This document shows, piece after piece, positions 10,215 through 19,687 of a DNA stretch of 64,000 nt. The notes beneath the pieces were generated by a model. That model saw only the letters and a program-made list of their open reading frames with translations. It did not search any database and was not told the origin of the DNA. The position numbers and the translations under genes are program-made. The stretch is from Bradyrhizobium sp. URHD0069 (GTDB lineage Bacteria > Pseudomonadota > Alphaproteobacteria > Rhizobiales > Xanthobacteraceae), in contig NZ_JNIJ01000013.1 in assembly GCF_000701345.1 (NCBI RefSeq), forward strand, positions 62,001 to 126,000. Direction: 5' to 3'. The first letter of the stretch is position 1. Every line of letters begins with the position of its first letter.

Positions 10215-10574
10215 TTAAATGCGCTGCGCTGTCCAGGTGCCCGTGCACAACGCACCGCGCCATGTACCCGATCCTGAGGTGCCCGTGAGGCGACCGAAGC
10301 CTTTGGCGCGCTTCATTCCGCTGGTCAGGGTGACGCTGATGTTGCCGGCGTCGGCGACACGGCCCGAGGCTTTCATCAGGCCGCTGGTCGAGGCGACCTG
10401 GCCATTGTTGATCCCGATCGAGACGGTTGCTCCGCTGCCGCACGCTGTGTTCGTTGAGACGATCTGGACATTCCATTCGCCGTCAAACGTTGCCGCCGCA
10501 GCAGGCGCGGCGACCGGCATTGCCAGAAGCAACAGGATGCCTGTGGAGATAATTGCCTTGCGAAAGTGTCCCAT
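10215..10574 (-). CDS. Secreted small protein, function unknown
   Basis: A 119-residue protein with a Sec signal peptide (basic start, GILLLLAMPVAAPAAAA, cleavage near residue 28). The mature part has two GxW motifs, DGEWNV at its start and GTWRGALCTGTWTAQR at its end, resembling small beta-barrel proteins, and two cysteines that could form a disulfide. A GTGATGGCAATCAC palindrome 55 bases upstream of the start is shared in form and position with the next gene, so the two may be co-regulated. Confidence 0.7.
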   Translation of the reverse strand: MGHFRKAIISTGILLLLAMPVAAPAAAATFDGEWNVQIVSTNTACGSGATVSIGINNGQVASTSGLMKASGRVADAGNISVTLTSGMKRAKGFGRLTGTSGSGTWRGALCTGTWTAQRI

Positions 10575-10628
10575 GACGTCCTCCTCTTTTGGACGCCACC
10601 ATCGTCACACACCGGCTCGCCGGAGAAT

Positions 10629-10642
10629 GTGATGGCAATCAC
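10629..10642. promoter_or_regulatory. CRP/FNR-type palindrome
   Basis: GTGAT-GGCA-ATCAC, a perfect 5-4-5 inverted repeat, 55 bases upstream of the secreted-protein gene that ends at 10215. Its half-sites equal those upstream of the DUF2147 gene, and the geometry matches FNR/FixK-family sites (TTGAT-N4-ATCAA). Confidence 0.55.
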
Positions 10643-10720
10643 GCCGGCCATGAGAGTGAGTTGCCGAGAAGCACATGGGGTAATTGCCTCCGCACGATAG
10701 TGAGATAGGCGCAAGCACAA

Positions 10721-10742
10721 GGCCCCGCTGGACAGCGGGGCC
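10721..10742 (-). terminator. Rho-independent-type hairpin after the DUF2147 gene
   Basis: GGCCCCGCTG then CAGCGGGGCC form a 10-bp perfect stem (effective loop about four bases) located 28 bases past the stop of the minus-strand DUF2147 gene. The following minus-strand bases are TTGTGCTT, a weak T tract. Confidence 0.7.
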
Positions 10743-10769
10743 TGTGAAGGGATCGCTTTCGCTGGCTTG

Positions 10770-11546
10770 CTAGTTCACCCGGCTCCAGGTCTGGCCGCCG
10801 CAGAACATGCCGCCAAAGGCGCAGCCCTGAACACGCAGGGTATCGGACCCTTTCAACGCGATCGTCGAATCATAGGTGCTGCCGGTGTTTGGGTCGTGAA
10901 TTCGCCCGCTCCATTTGGAGTCCTTGGCAGGCTTCATGTTGATCAGAATCTGTTCGCCGTTCTGGTTCGATTTCGCATCGACGGAGTATCCGCACAGATT
11001 GGGGCCGCATTGTTCGATCCGAATCTTGCCTTCCTTCTCTTCCGTCAGCCATACGCCGAGCGGGCTGTTTACCGACTGAACTGCCGAGGCAGGAGGCGTC
11101 GGCGCCGGCGCGGTTGCGGGAGCCGTTGCGACAACCGGGGGCAGCGCGGGTTTCGCAGCGGGCGCCGCTTGCTGCTGAACTTGCGGTGCGGGCGCGCTGG
11201 CCGGGGGCTGTGTTGAAGTCGCGGTTTCCGCAGGCGCAACGTTTGGGGTAGCGGCAGAAGGCTCAGGTGAAGTTTTCGCGGGCGCAGGAGCCTGTTCGGT
11301 CGGGGGAGGACCAGCGACCGAGGGCCGCGGATCGGCCTTTGCCTGCTCAGGCGCCTGTTTGCGCGGACGCTCGCTGTCCGGGCGTTTTGCTTTGCGCCCG
11401 GTGTTGTCGTAGACACCTGGTATCGAAACCGTCCCGCGATCCGGATCGATGTGAATGGTGCGCCCGCCGTATTCGATGGTGTACTGAGCTTGCGCGGCGG
11501 TGCTCGCCAGCACAAACACGCCGATAGTAAGAAGCTTTTTCATCAT
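10770..11546 (-). CDS. Secreted DUF2147-domain protein with Pro/Ala-rich linker
   Basis: A 258-residue exported protein: Sec signal peptide in residues 1-20 (LLTIGVFVLASTAAQAQ), a short domain beginning YTIEYGGRTIHIDPDRG, a long Pro/Ala/Glu-rich low-complexity linker from about residue 50 to 150, then a C-terminal DUF2147 domain (GVWLTEEKEGKIRIEQCG ... CAFGGMFCGGQTWSRV) with four cysteines. GAGGAAG precedes the start. Two GTGAT-N4-ATCAC sites lie 54 and 79 bases upstream. Function of DUF2147 is unknown; the location is periplasmic or surface. Confidence 0.78.
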   Translation of the reverse strand: MMKKLLTIGVFVLASTAAQAQYTIEYGGRTIHIDPDRGTVSIPGVYDNTGRKAKRPDSERPRKQAPEQAKADPRPSVAGPPPTEQAPAPAKTSPEPSAATPNVAPAETATSTQPPASAPAPQVQQQAAPAAKPALPPVVATAPATAPAPTPPASAVQSVNSPLGVWLTEEKEGKIRIEQCGPNLCGYSVDAKSNQNGEQILINMKPAKDSKWSGRIHDPNTGSTYDSTIALKGSDTLRVQGCAFGGMFCGGQTWSRVN

Positions 11547-11599
11547 CGACTTCCTCAGTAGGTCCCACTCGAGCGTAAACCTCGGCAGATTTCCGCTGC

Positions 11600-11638
11600 G
11601 TGATCTACATCACTTTCATCATACGTGATCTACATCAC
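11600..11638. promoter_or_regulatory. Tandem CRP/FNR-type palindromes
   Basis: The 20-base unit CGTGATCTACATCACTTTCA occurs at 11599 and again at 11624, a 25-base period. Each holds the perfect palindrome GTGAT-CTAC-ATCAC (11600-11613 and 11625-11638). They precede the minus-strand DUF2147 gene by 54 and 79 bases. Confidence 0.6.
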
Positions 11639-11785
11639 TTTCAAGGTATGAGTCGTGGACCAGCGGCTTTGGGTTCAATGCGTGCTCGCCAGCAATTTAA
11701 GTTCGGGCCGCCGGCGCGGTCAAATTTCCGGAAGCTTAACGCATTCGGGTGCTGAAATTTGGACGCGAACTCGAGGCGCAAATGG

Positions 11786-12175
11786 CTATAGTTCGCTGCT
11801 GTCTTTGCGGACGAGGTTCGCCGCCGCGGCTCGTCCGGTCATTTCGCTTTTGAGCTGCTCAAATCGCCGCCGCGCCCCGCTCTCGCGCTCGTCAACCAGG
11901 CTGATTGCAGCATTCTTTGTCATCGGCCCGCTGACAACAGGCGCCGAGTTTTCGCCGATCGTTTCGTCCACATAATATTCGCCGTCTTCCGCGCGGCGCA
12001 CCGTCCATTTGAAACGGATCGCAGCCATCGGACCAGGACCGGTTTTCGAGTAACCGTCAGCCTCGATCAGCTCAGGCGCGATCGGCTTTTCCTCAACCGG
12101 GACCTTTTCCGGCTCGTGATCGAGGATGCTGGCGATGGCTGCGAGCGCATTATCGGTCGGGTCGCTGGAATTCAA
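11786..12175 (-). CDS. Hypothetical protein, TTG start
   Basis: A 129-residue soluble protein, not recognised as a named family. It has an acidic N-terminal third (LDHEPEKVPVEEKPIAPELIEADGY) followed by a compact segment AAIRFKWTVRRAEDGEYYVDETIGENSAPVVSGPMTK that looks like a small beta domain, and a basic helical tail. The start codon is TTG, supported by GGAGG eight bases upstream; no ATG is available. Codon use matches neighbours, so it is probably real and chromosomal. Confidence 0.6.
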   Translation of the reverse strand: MNSSDPTDNALAAIASILDHEPEKVPVEEKPIAPELIEADGYSKTGPGPMAAIRFKWTVRRAEDGEYYVDETIGENSAPVVSGPMTKNAAISLVDERESGARRRFEQLKSEMTGRAAAANLVRKDSSEL

Positions 12176-12274
12176 GACGTCAACCTCCGGTAGTTACGAT
12201 GGGCGGGAGGAGCAATTCTGCCGCCGAAGCCGAGTTCCATTCCTCGTCCTCGAATACGGCTGAGTTTTGTCAGT

Positions 12275-13700
12275 TTACGCGCAAACCGGCGGCAATTTGT
12301 CTCTCCATGGCCGCTCTTGCTCGAGTTGGGCCGCCATCCGAAACAAGGTTGCCTCGTCGCCGAAGCGTGCGGCGAACATCATGCCTAGCGGCAAGCCGGC
12401 GGCATTCCAGGCTAGCGGCACCGACATCGCGGGTTGACCGGACATGTTGAACATGGAGGTTGCCGGCATATAGCGCCGCAGGATCGGCGCGATATGGGAC
12501 AGATCCTTCGACATCGTGTTGAGCTCGCCGATACGCAGGGGTGCCGAGCAAAGCGTCGGGCACAGGAACACATCGCAAGTTTCGAAGAACGCCGCCAGGC
12601 CCGCGCGAAATCTGGAATGCACTGAGCTGGGCGGCCACATAGTCCGTTCCGGTTGCCTTTTGCGCGTTGTGGGCGCTCGCAAGCGTCAAGGCCTCGAAAT
12701 CGTTCTCAGTCATCGCGCGGCCAAAGCGTCGTTTGGCAAGCCTTACGTTGAGCGCGGTGTTGGCGCTCACAATCGTTGCCATCACGACAGCCGGATCGGC
12801 GGCCAAAACAGGCGCGCGCTCCTCTACGTGATGACCAAGCCCAGCCAGCAGGGCGGCGACTTCCCGAGTCGCTGCGGCGATTTCGGGATCAATGGCGTCG
12901 CCATAGGGCGACTTGCCGGTAAAGGCGACGCGCAGCCGGCCAGGATCACGTCCGACCTCCCGGGCGAAAGGCCGTTCCGGCGGGGGCGCCACATAAGGGC
13001 TCGATGGCTCAGGTCCGTGGATCGCGTCCAGCATGACAGCACTGTCGCGCACGCTGATGCTCAACACGTGCCCGCAAGAAAACCCGGCCCAGCCTTCGCC
13101 GCGATCGGGGCCGAGCGGAGTGCGCGCGCGGGTCGGTTTCAATCCGAACACGCCGGATGCGGAGGCGGGGATGCGGATCGAACCGCCACCGTCGCTGGCA
13201 TGGGCGACGGGCAGAATGCGCGCGGCAACGGCCGCGCCGGCCCCACCAGATGAACCGCCGGAGGAATGCGCGAGATTCCAGGGATTTCGGGTCGGACCGA
13301 ACAGGCGAGACTCGGTGGTCGGCATCAATCCGAATTCCGGACTGGAGCTCTTTCCGAAGATCGCGACCCCGGAGTTGAGAAACCGCTGGGCGAGGGTGCC
13401 GGTATGATCGGCGACATTGTCCTTGTAGATACTGGCGCCTGAAGTTGTGCGTGTGCCCTCAAGAAGATCCAGGTCTTTCAACAAAAACGGCACGCCGGTG
13501 AAGGGGCCGTCGGGAAGGCCCTTTTCGATCTGCCGCTCGGCATATTCGTAATGCTTTACGACCACCGCGTTGATTTGCGGGTCGATCCTGGCGGTGCGGG
13601 CGATCGCCTCGTCCAGCAATTCCTTGGCACTGACCTGTTTTTTCCGCACGAGCTCGGCAAGGCCGACCCCGTCATAGCTGCCATATTCCCTAAAGGCCAT
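12275..13700 (-). pseudogene. Amidase (amidase-signature family), frameshifted
   Basis: The first about 360 codons encode an amidase-signature hydrolase with the catalytic lysine in VPFLLKDLDL and the serine-rich SGGSSGGAGAAVAA. Near 12615-12640 the frame breaks: homology continues in another frame (SRFRAGLAAFFETCDVFLCPT to PPVCA, ending 12275), while the original frame runs into non-homologous sequence ending 12270. Joined, the pieces give a normal-length amidase. It closes the ABC-importer/dehydrogenase gene group on the minus strand, so amide or ester hydrolysis of an imported compound was probably its job. Sequencing error is an alternative. Confidence 0.75.
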
Positions 13701-13748
13701 GATGATACCCGTGGTGATGACGCAACCGAGCCAGGGAAGGCACTCGGG

Positions 13749-14738
13749 TCAGCCGAGGACGTCCTGATTGATGACGTTCTGACGGATCGGATCGCCGTCG
13801 AGCGCGCTAAGGATATTGCGCGCGGTTTGCTCGCTCATCCGGTCGACCGCTTCGCGCGTCACGCCGGCCACATGCGGCGCCATGATGACATTGGGAAGCT
13901 CGAACAGCGAGTGGCCAGCGGGCGGCGGCTCCTGTTCGAAAACGTCGAGGCCGGCGCCGGCGAGCTTGCCGGACACCAGCGCGTCATACAGCGCTCGCTC
14001 GTCGACGATCCCACCGCGCGCGGTGTTGATAAGATAGGCCGTCGGCTTCATGCGCTTCAATCGCGCCGCATTGAACATCCCGACCGTCTCCGGCGTCTTC
14101 GGGCAATGGATGCTGACAAAATCGGCACGCGGCAGCGCCGCATCGAGATCGGCAACCGGTTCACAGCCCGTCGCCTTGATCTCGGCGGCTGATTTATAGG
14201 GATCAAAGACCAGAACGTTCATTTCCATCGCAAGGCAGCGTTTGGCGGTGCGCGTGCCGATGCGGCCGAAGCCAACGATGAGCACCGTCTTGCCGAACAA
14301 GTCGTAGGGCAGCATTCCCAGACGATAGCCCCAGTTGCCGTCCTTCACGATAGAATGCATTTCCACCGCGCGCTTGGCCAGCGTCAGCATCATGAACAGG
14401 GCCTGTTCCGCGACAGACGGAGAATTGGCGGTGCCCGCCACCATCAGCGGGATCTTGCGGCGACTGAGGGCCGGGACATCGACGGCGTCGTAGCCGACGC
14501 CGATCCGGGTCACCACCTTCATATCCTTGGAAGCTTCCAGTTCCTGCTCGCCGAAACGGGTGGCGCCGAGCGCCACGCCATGAACCGGCGCCTGCTCCCT
14601 CAGCATCACTTCGAAATCGCTGGCGGAAATCATGTTGGGAAATTCGACGATTTCGATGTCGCCTCGCTCCCTCAATAAAGCCCGTCCCTGGTTCGACATC
14701 GATTCAGTAATGAAAATTTTCTTCTTGTTGGTCGCCAT
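13749..14738 (-). CDS. D-2-hydroxyacid dehydrogenase (SerA-like)
   Basis: NAD-dependent 2-hydroxyacid dehydrogenase of about 329 residues. The Rossmann motif is VGFGRIGTRTAKRC, the catalytic arginine lies in INTARGGIVDE, and the catalytic histidine in IMAPHVAGVTREA. It lacks the ACT domain of regulated phosphoglycerate dehydrogenases. The ATG at 14738 is chosen over a TTG overlapping the previous stop. Position directly behind a sugar-type ABC ATPase suggests it oxidises or reduces a product of the imported compound. Confidence 0.82.
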   Translation of the reverse strand: MATNKKKIFITESMSNQGRALLRERGDIEIVEFPNMISASDFEVMLREQAPVHGVALGATRFGEQELEASKDMKVVTRIGVGYDAVDVPALSRRKIPLMVAGTANSPSVAEQALFMMLTLAKRAVEMHSIVKDGNWGYRLGMLPYDLFGKTVLIVGFGRIGTRTAKRCLAMEMNVLVFDPYKSAAEIKATGCEPVADLDAALPRADFVSIHCPKTPETVGMFNAARLKRMKPTAYLINTARGGIVDERALYDALVSGKLAGAGLDVFEQEPPPAGHSLFELPNVIMAPHVAGVTREAVDRMSEQTARNILSALDGDPIRQNVINQDVLG

Positions 14739-14782
14739 TCCCTGTCCCTTGCCCAGCCCTTTGGCCTTTTCTTGTGCGCCCG

Positions 14783-15883
14783 TCAAAGGACGACGCCTGT
14801 GACCTCGTTTAGCAGGTGCATATTGTTGAGGTCCACTGCCAATCGAAGCGGCCCGCCATCGTGGGCGCCCGCGTTGGGATTAACCCGCCCGCAGATTTGC
14901 GCGCCTTCGAGCGTGAAGTAAATCAGCGTCTCCATGCCCATCGGTTCGGTCACGTCCAGCACCACCTCGAAGGCTTCGATTCCCGGCTCCGGGTGCGCTT
15001 TGGCTTCTGTAATGTGTTCTGGCCTGATCCCGAGCAGCAATTTTTCGTTTCGCGGGACGCCTTGATATCTCGCCGCGCGATTGGGCGGCAGCGGAAAGGC
15101 GAGCCGGTCGGTCAAGCGGATGTGCAGCTTGCCGGCGGCGTCCTCGAGCCGGCAGGGCACGAAATTCATTGCGGGCGAGCCGATGAAGCCTGCGACAAAG
15201 CGCGTGGCCGGATTGTGATAGAGATCGTTCGGCGTTCCGATCTGCTCGATGCGGCCGTGGTTCATCACCACGACCCTGTCGGCAAGCGTCATCGCTTCCA
15301 CCTGATCGTGGGTCACGTAGACGGTCGTGGTGCGGACCTTCTGATGCACTTTCTTGATTTCGATCCGCATCTGGACCCGAAGCTTGGCGTCGAGATTGGA
15401 TAGCGGTTCGTCGAACAGAAAAACCTTGGGATTGCGTACGATGGCGCGGCCCATTGCGACGCGCTGGCGCTGGCCGCCCGATAGCTGCTTCGGCTTGCGG
15501 TCGACAAGCTCGACGATATCCAGCATGCGGGCGGCTTCGTCGATCCGGGTCTTGATCTCGGCTTTCGGATAGCGTTTCAGACGCAGCCCGAACGACATGT
15601 TTTCCGCGACCGTCATATGCGGATAAAGCGCGTAATTCTGGAACACCATCGCGATATCGCGGTCCTTCGGCGGCACGTCATTGACGACGTCGCCTCCAAT
15701 CATGATGTCGCCGTCGGTGATATCCTCCAGGCCCGCGATCATTCGCAGCGTGGTGGATTTTCCGCAGCCCGACGGTCCTACCAGCACGACAAACTCATGG
15801 TCAGCGATGTCGAGATCGATGCCGCGCACTGCCTCGACGTCGTCGTAACGCTTGATAACCTTCCGCAACGTCACGTCAGCCAT
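14783..15883 (-). CDS. ABC transporter ATPase, MalK/UgpC type
   Basis: Cytosolic ATPase of a CUT1-type importer, 366 residues. Walker A is GPSGCGKST, the signature [15 protein letters not shown], Walker [14 protein letters not shown] and the switch histidine is in [12 protein letters not shown]-terminal regulatory OB/TOBE domain follows. The ATG at 15883 overlaps the region of the permease stop, so the genes are coupled. It completes a four-gene importer with two permeases and a binding protein. Confidence 0.93.
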   Translation of the reverse strand: MADVTLRKVIKRYDDVEAVRGIDLDIADHEFVVLVGPSGCGKSTTLRMIAGLEDITDGDIMIGGDVVNDVPPKDRDIAMVFQNYALYPHMTVAENMSFGLRLKRYPKAEIKTRIDEAARMLDIVELVDRKPKQLSGGQRQRVAMGRAIVRNPKVFLFDEPLSNLDAKLRVQMRIEIKKVHQKVRTTTVYVTHDQVEAMTLADRVVVMNHGRIEQIGTPNDLYHNPATRFVAGFIGSPAMNFVPCRLEDAAGKLHIRLTDRLAFPLPPNRAARYQGVPRNEKLLLGIRPEHITEAKAHPEPGIEAFEVVLDVTEPMGMETLIYFTLEGAQICGRVNPNAGAHDGGPLRLAVDLNNMHLLNEVTGVVL

Positions 15884-15887
15884 GAGT

Positions 15888-16802
15888 TCAACCCTTTGTC
15901 GCACCGGCGGTCAGGCCGGCAATGTAGTAATCCATCAGGAATGCGTAGATGATCAATGGCGGTGCGGCGCCGAGCAGGGCGCCGGTCATGATCTGTCCCC
16001 AGTTGAAGACGTCACCCTTGATCAGGGTGGTGATGATGCCGACCGGCAGCACCAGCTGATCCGTCGAGGTCGTAAATACCATCGGATAAAGAAATTGCGC
16101 CCATGAGACGGTGAAGGCGAAGATGGTTGCGGCGATCAGGCCTGGCAGCGCGACCGGAATGAAGATGCGCGTCAACGTCTGAAACCACGACGCGCCGTCG
16201 ATGATGGCCGCCTCGTCGAGCTCCTTCGGGATCGAGGCGAAGTAGCCGATCATGATCCAGGTGCAGAACGGCACGGTAAGCGTCGGATAAACGATCAACA
16301 GCACATACCATCTGTTGATCAGCTGAATTCCGGTCAGGTCTCCAACCGCCGCAAACATCTTGAAGAGAGGCAGAAACAATAGCGTGTCCGGAATCAGGTA
16401 GGTCAGAAACACCCCGGTGGCGAGCGTCGCCGAGCCCCAGAACCGCATCCGCGCCAGAGCGAACGCCGCGGGCACGCTGATCAGCATCGTAATCGTCACC
16501 ACGAAGATCGAGACGAGCGCGGAGTTGCGGAAGAACGTCAGGAACTGGTTCGACGTCAACAATCCGATGTAATTTTCCAGCGTCGGATGGAGTACCCACC
16601 AGGGATTGGTCGCGGCCGAAATTTCGGCACTGCTCTTCAGCGAGGTGATCAGCATGTAGATCGGCGGCAGCAGCGAAAAGATCGCAAACAGCATCAGGAA
16701 GAAGTACGACCACCTCAACGCCCACGCGCGATCGCGGCTCATGCTGCCATATTTGACCGGCCGGGTCGGCGCGGCTTTGTCAATCACTGCCGTGCTTGCC
16801 AT
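15888..16802 (-). CDS. Carbohydrate ABC transporter permease, MalG/UgpE type
   Basis: Inner-membrane permease of 304 residues with six predicted helices. The EAA loop that contacts the ATPase reads [28 protein letters not shown] near residue 200. It overlaps the upstream permease stop by one base and the downstream ATPase start closely follows. Substrate is likely a sugar, polyol or related small molecule, judging only from the CUT1 family. Confidence 0.9.
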   Translation of the reverse strand: MASTAVIDKAAPTRPVKYGSMSRDRAWALRWSYFFLMLFAIFSLLPPIYMLITSLKSSAEISAATNPWWVLHPTLENYIGLLTSNQFLTFFRNSALVSIFVVTITMLISVPAAFALARMRFWGSATLATGVFLTYLIPDTLLFLPLFKMFAAVGDLTGIQLINRWYVLLIVYPTLTVPFCTWIMIGYFASIPKELDEAAIIDGASWFQTLTRIFIPVALPGLIAATIFAFTVSWAQFLYPMVFTTSTDQLVLPVGIITTLIKGDVFNWGQIMTGALLGAAPPLIIYAFLMDYYIAGLTAGATKG

Positions 16803-17740
16803 CAGGATTCATTCCCGCGTTTGTTGATATCGCGCAGGATAAAGATCGCCGCGATTGCGAGTATCGGGAACATGAACAGCGAAACGCTCGCACCGAGCGG
16901 GATGTCGCCACCTTCGATACCAACGCGAAACGCCCAGGTCGCGAAGATATGCGTGCGATCCAGTGGGCCGCCCGATGTCAGCACGCGGACAATATCGAAA
17001 TTCGCAAACGTCACGATCAGCGAAAATAGCGTCGTGATCGCGATGATGTTGCGCATCATCGGCAGCGTTACGTACCAGATGCGCTGCCACCAATTGGCGC
17101 CGTCGATGGCCGCGGCCTCATAGAGCTGCTCGGGCACCGACTTCAGCGACGCCAGATACATGATCATGAAGAATGGGGCGCCGTACCAGATATTGACGAG
17201 GATCACCGAAAAGCGGGCCCAGCCAGCGTCGCCGGTCCACGGAATCGGCCCGATGCCAAAAAAAGACAGGGTATAGTTGAAGGCACTGTAGGATGGATCG
17301 AACAGCCACAACCAGGCCAGCGTACTCATTGCCGGCGGGATCACCCACGGCACCAAAAGCATTCCGCGCCATTTGCGCTGGCCTTTGGCCGGAATGTTGT
17401 GGACGAAATGGGCCACGATGAAGCCGATCAGAGCTTTGAAGATCACGGCCGTGATCGCAAAAATGCAGGATTGCTCGACGACCAGCCAAAATGTTTCGCG
17501 CTTGAAAAGAAATTGGAAATTTGCAAGTCCGACAAAGCGCTGCATCGATTTGTTCAGTGTTGCCAGATGCAGCGAGTAGAACGCGGGATAGATCACCAGG
17601 AGCGAGATCAACAGGATCAGTGGCAGCGTCATCAGAAACGCCGCCGTGGACTTTCGCTTGAGCGCAGATCGTAAACTGGAGCGTTTGCGTACATTTCCAG
17701 CACTGGCGGCCCTGTTCTGCTGAAATGCCACGTCAGCCAT
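16802..17740 (-). CDS. Sugar ABC transporter permease, MalF/UgpA type
   Basis: Inner-membrane permease of 312 residues with a basic cytosolic N-terminus (RNVRKRSSLRSALKRKS) and six hydrophobic segments. The EAA motif is EQLYEAAAIDGANWWQRIWYVTLPMM near residue 215. It pairs with the following MalG-type permease to form the heterodimeric channel. The binding-protein gene lies 163 bases upstream on the same strand. Confidence 0.9.
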   Translation of the reverse strand: MADVAFQQNRAASAGNVRKRSSLRSALKRKSTAAFLMTLPLILLISLLVIYPAFYSLHLATLNKSMQRFVGLANFQFLFKRETFWLVVEQSCIFAITAVIFKALIGFIVAHFVHNIPAKGQRKWRGMLLVPWVIPPAMSTLAWLWLFDPSYSAFNYTLSFFGIGPIPWTGDAGWARFSVILVNIWYGAPFFMIMYLASLKSVPEQLYEAAAIDGANWWQRIWYVTLPMMRNIIAITTLFSLIVTFANFDIVRVLTSGGPLDRTHIFATWAFRVGIEGGDIPLGASVSLFMFPILAIAAIFILRDINKRGNES

Positions 17741-17903
17741 GATTCATCTTCCTCGCGAATTCAGATCAGCGGAATTCCCAGATCGATGGTCGAAAAATTG
17801 GCGTCGCGCCGGCTCCCCTTGAAGTTGTTGTTAACAGCGTCGGGGGATGCTCGCCGCAACGACACGCAATCAGGTGCGCGCCATTGCGGCGGAATCCAGT
17901 GCA

Positions 17904-19244
17904 TCAGCTCCGCATGTAGCCTTCACACTCGCCTTCCGCCCAGGCCAGGGTCTTCTCCATCGCTTCGCCCTGATGGTATCGCTGGCACATTTTCGTCAGG
18001 ATAGCCTGCGAGTAGATCTGTTGGGCAACCTTCGGAGGCGCCGGCGACGCGGCGATTGACAAGATTTGATGCTTGTACGGATTTGGATAGTGAAAGAGCG
18101 TCCCCTTCGGCGGGCCTTCTTCGGCCCAGGTCTTCAGGGTCGTCATCTTCTCGAACGCCGGCAAGTCGTAGCCGCCGCTGGCTGCCACAAGCTTCTCAAT
18201 CGAAGCCGGTTGCGATAGATGGACCAGCAGGCTCTTGGCAGCTTCCTTGTTCTTTGAGAAGCTCCAGATACTCCAGAAGAACGGAAGGAAGGGAGCAAAT
18301 CGGCCTTTGGGTCCCACCGGGAAGCCATGCGTCCAGCATTGCTCCGCGACCTGCGGCGCATCGCGCTTGGCCACAGCCCATGCGCTCGGTGGATTCATGA
18401 TCAATGCGCCACGGCCGGAGACCAGCCACTTGTTGTTGGAGGCGTCGTCCCAAGCCCCAACGTCCGGCGGCAGGAACGGGATGAGCTTCTTGTAGAATTC
18501 GAGAGCCTGCCTTACCGCGTCGGTCTTGACCGTGAGGTTGCCTTTGGCGTCGACGAGCTGAGCGCCAAACGCCTGGAAAAATGCGCCGGCAGTATCGACC
18601 GAGTCAGTTGTCTCGCCGAGCCCGATGCCGAAGGCAACGCCGCCCTTGTGGCAAGCTTCGGCCGCCTTCAGGAACGTGTCCGTCGTCCAACCGTCGGCTT
18701 GCGGCGGCGCGCCCGCCGGATACATCGACTGAATGTCGATGCCGGCGTGCTTCTTCAACAGGTCGATTCGTGAGCAGGGGCCCTTGATCTGGCTGCCGAT
18801 GCAGGCCGGAACACCCAGCCACTTGTCGCCGGCCTTGCCGAGGTATTGCACCGTGCCATTCACTTCGCCGTTCTGCTTGATGAGCGGCTCCATGATGTCG
18901 TTCACGGGCTCGAGCAGATCGGCCTGTGCATGAGGCCACCATGTCGGCATCGCAAGGATGTCATGACCGGACTTTGCCTGGCCTTCTGCGGCGATCGTCA
19001 ATTGGGTTTTGTTGCCCTGACTTGTGATGTAGTCAATTGAAACTTCGACCTTCTCCTTTTCGGCCCATTCGTTGACCAGGTCGGTAGAGGCCTTGTTGGC
19101 GCCGGGTACCCAGTGATCCCAGAAGCCCATCGTGAGTTTACCGGCCGCATGGGCGGTTCGAATATATGGCGCTGCCATCAGCGCCGCGGATGACATAGCC
19201 GTAGCAGCTACAAATTGTCGTCGAGATAGCTTTCTCCGTGACAT
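17904..19244 (-). CDS. Extracellular solute-binding protein, Tat-exported
   Basis: Periplasmic binding protein of 446 residues, family 1. The N-terminus SRRKLSRRQFVAATAMSSAALMAAPYI is a twin-arginine signal, so the protein is probably exported folded. The mature part has the family pattern GFWDHWVPGANKASTDLVNEWAEKEKVEV and aromatic-rich ligand-site segments. It is the first gene of the importer operon (binding protein, two permeases, ATPase, dehydrogenase, amidase). Confidence 0.9.
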   Translation of the reverse strand: MSRRKLSRRQFVAATAMSSAALMAAPYIRTAHAAGKLTMGFWDHWVPGANKASTDLVNEWAEKEKVEVSIDYITSQGNKTQLTIAAEGQAKSGHDILAMPTWWPHAQADLLEPVNDIMEPLIKQNGEVNGTVQYLGKAGDKWLGVPACIGSQIKGPCSRIDLLKKHAGIDIQSMYPAGAPPQADGWTTDTFLKAAEACHKGGVAFGIGLGETTDSVDTAGAFFQAFGAQLVDAKGNLTVKTDAVRQALEFYKKLIPFLPPDVGAWDDASNNKWLVSGRGALIMNPPSAWAVAKRDAPQVAEQCWTHGFPVGPKGRFAPFLPFFWSIWSFSKNKEAAKSLLVHLSQPASIEKLVAASGGYDLPAFEKMTTLKTWAEEGPPKGTLFHYPNPYKHQILSIAASPAPPKVAQQIYSQAILTKMCQRYHQGEAMEKTLAWAEGECEGYMRS

Positions 19245-19687
19245 TGGGGTTCCCTCTCTGCTGAGCCAAAGTTTTGTTTTTGACGTCGCGCCGAATGACA
19301 GGCGCGGTAGCGCGGAGACTTGGTGTTGAGATCAGAGCAGAATTGCCGGCCTCTGTCGAGAAATCAGGTTGGCAGTTTTAGAACTAACGTTCTGCGCGCA
19401 ACTGGCCGCAGCAAGTCCTTCCAGTGCAAACCTGCATCGCCTTCAGCAAAATTATTGCGCCGCACACGTCGTGTCAGGGTGTCCATGGAACGGTGCGCAA
19501 TTGTGCCGCAGCCCGGTTGCAGCTTGGCTAACTGGCTCTTGCAGCGATTTTTTTTCGATCATGAACGACGCAGCGCGAAGGTGGACTCGTTCGGCTCGAA
19601 AACGATAATGTCCGCCCCCGGCAAGAAGCCGTGCCGCCCTCCAAAAGCACTCGGCCAGATATCAAGATCGACCATGGAGACCAATTA
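19245..19687. other. Divergent intergenic region, 443 bases
   Basis: Lies between the ABC binding-protein gene (minus) and the LTxxQ-type gene (plus) and must carry both promoters. A mid-region AT-richer stretch (about 19440-19560) with a run of eight T is notable, but no clear operator, RNA gene or conserved reading frame was recognised. Confidence 0.4.

Noticed and set aside
12600..12650. Programmed frameshift in the amidase
   Set aside because: No slippery heptamer or downstream stem seen, and amidases of this family are not known to use frameshifting.
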